From NCBI RefSeq assembly GCF_030466625.1, contig NZ_JADEVT010000006.1, forward strand, positions 62,001-126,000: a stretch of DNA of 64,000 nucleotides. Reading direction: 5' to 3'. This stretch comes from Nocardioides sp. ChNu-153 (GTDB lineage Bacteria; Actinomycetota; Actinomycetes; Propionibacteriales; Nocardioidaceae). This document shows positions 63,681 through 64,000 of the stretch, one piece after another. The notes under the pieces were generated by a model. It saw only the letters and a list, made by a program, of their open reading frames with translations. It was not told the DNA's origin and searched no databases. The number at the start of each line of letters is the position of its first letter. Position 1 is the first letter of the stretch. A program made the position numbers and the translations under genes.

Positions 63681-64000
63681 ATGCAGACGTGGGTGGACGG
63701 CCGGCTCCTGAGCGATCCCGACGAGCCGGTGGTGCGGGCGACCGACCACGGGCTGACGGTGGGGGACGGGGTGTTCGAGTCCGTCAAGGTCGTCGACGGC
63801 CGCCCGTTCGCGCTGACCCGCCACCTCGAGCGCCTGGAGCGATCGGCGGCCGGGATCGGCCTCGGGGGCGTCGACGTCGCTGCCGTCAAGGAGGGCGTCG
63901 GTGCCGTGCTCGCGGCCGCGCACCTGCCGCTGGGCCGGCTGCGCATCACCGTCACCGGGGGGCCGGCGCCGTTGGGGTCCGGGCGGGGTGACGCGGCGCC
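63681..64000 (+). CDS. Class IV aminotransferase, cut by the right edge
   Basis: First 106 residues of a fold-type IV PLP enzyme: branched-chain aminotransferase or aminodeoxychorismate lyase (PabC). QTWVDGRLLSDPDEPVVRATDHGLTVGDGVFESVKVVDGRPFALTRHLERL, cited as residues 2-52, is typical; the short length of the start favours PabC slightly. ATG 63681 follows TACGAT (63668-63673) by 7 nt, so ATG 63672, which overlaps that box, is rejected. Runs past position 64000. Confidence 0.9.
   Translation, partial: MQTWVDGRLLSDPDEPVVRATDHGLTVGDGVFESVKVVDGRPFALTRHLERLERSAAGIGLGGVDVAAVKEGVGAVLAAAHLPLGRLRITVTGGPAPLGSGRGDAA

Overview
The window is very GC-rich actinobacterial chromosome. GC bias at third codon positions leaves long empty reading frames opposite nearly every gene. 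The gene set suggests a strictly respiring member of the Propionibacteriales, most likely Nocardioidaceae (Nocardioides, Aeromicrobium or relatives). Indicators are cytochrome bd with a fused CydDC exporter, an F420-type LLM oxidoreductase, ThyA plus FolA, RNase J, the ftsK - HTH - rimO - pgsA - cinA - clgR and DUF3046 - recA - recX order, and mycobacterial-type promoters. The genus is inferred and no rRNA is present. Many genes start directly at the transcript end: a TANNNT-like box followed by 6-8 nt and then ATG or GTG, with no Shine-Dalgarno. I used this to settle several starts.

Layout, 1-16 kb: leucyl aminopeptidase (cut by the left edge) and gcvT are divergent. They are followed by cobS and a metallo-hydrolase/CobU fusion, a sulfotransferase, a 440-bp field of palindromic repeats, a beta-propeller protein, thyA-folA, a DUF1963 protein, an LLM oxidoreductase, dapA-RNase J, a slipin, and a flavin-barrel/double-VOC fusion.

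16-24 kb: a leftward cydA-cydB-cydDC-yhhN block faces a BlaI-type repressor and an M56 metalloprotease. A strong 20-bp palindrome lies in the shared promoter. The CydD-CydC linker contains a CRISPR-like repeat pair translated in frame.

24-36 kb: ftsK, a RodZ-like protein with an extra N-terminal domain, rimO, pgsA, a secreted ExeM/NucH nuclease with a possible PHO-box promoter, cinA and clgR. 36-45 kb is a DNA-repair region: nei2 and lhr (with a PafBC-type promoter), a GNAT enzyme, a DinB-fold protein, DUF3046, recA (with both a LexA box and a PafBC-type promoter) and recX.

44-52 kb: PPK2, a HipA-like kinase and a DUF3037 protein overlap in one operon. The assimilatory sulfate block follows (sulfite reductase, zinc-ribbon protein, CysH, CbiX), preceded by a short leader-peptide gene of the RRHVDL type. 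glyA is divergent to it. A strong double hairpin separates glyA from the next gene pair.

52-64 kb: a DctR-type response regulator and its sensor kinase (one base short in this sequence) face a dicarboxylate symporter. Then come YihY, a small anchored protein, a K+ channel with an RCK domain, a MASE1-like kinase, a lipoprotein, tiny proteins, a LexA-boxed unknown gene, the tRNA-Gly/Cys/Val cluster, a FadR-type regulator and a class IV aminotransferase cut by the right edge.

The least explained items are the covarying palindromes at 6.1-6.5 kb, the in-frame CRISPR-like element in cydDC, the LexA-boxed 98-residue protein, and the PPK2/HipA-like/DUF3037 operon.
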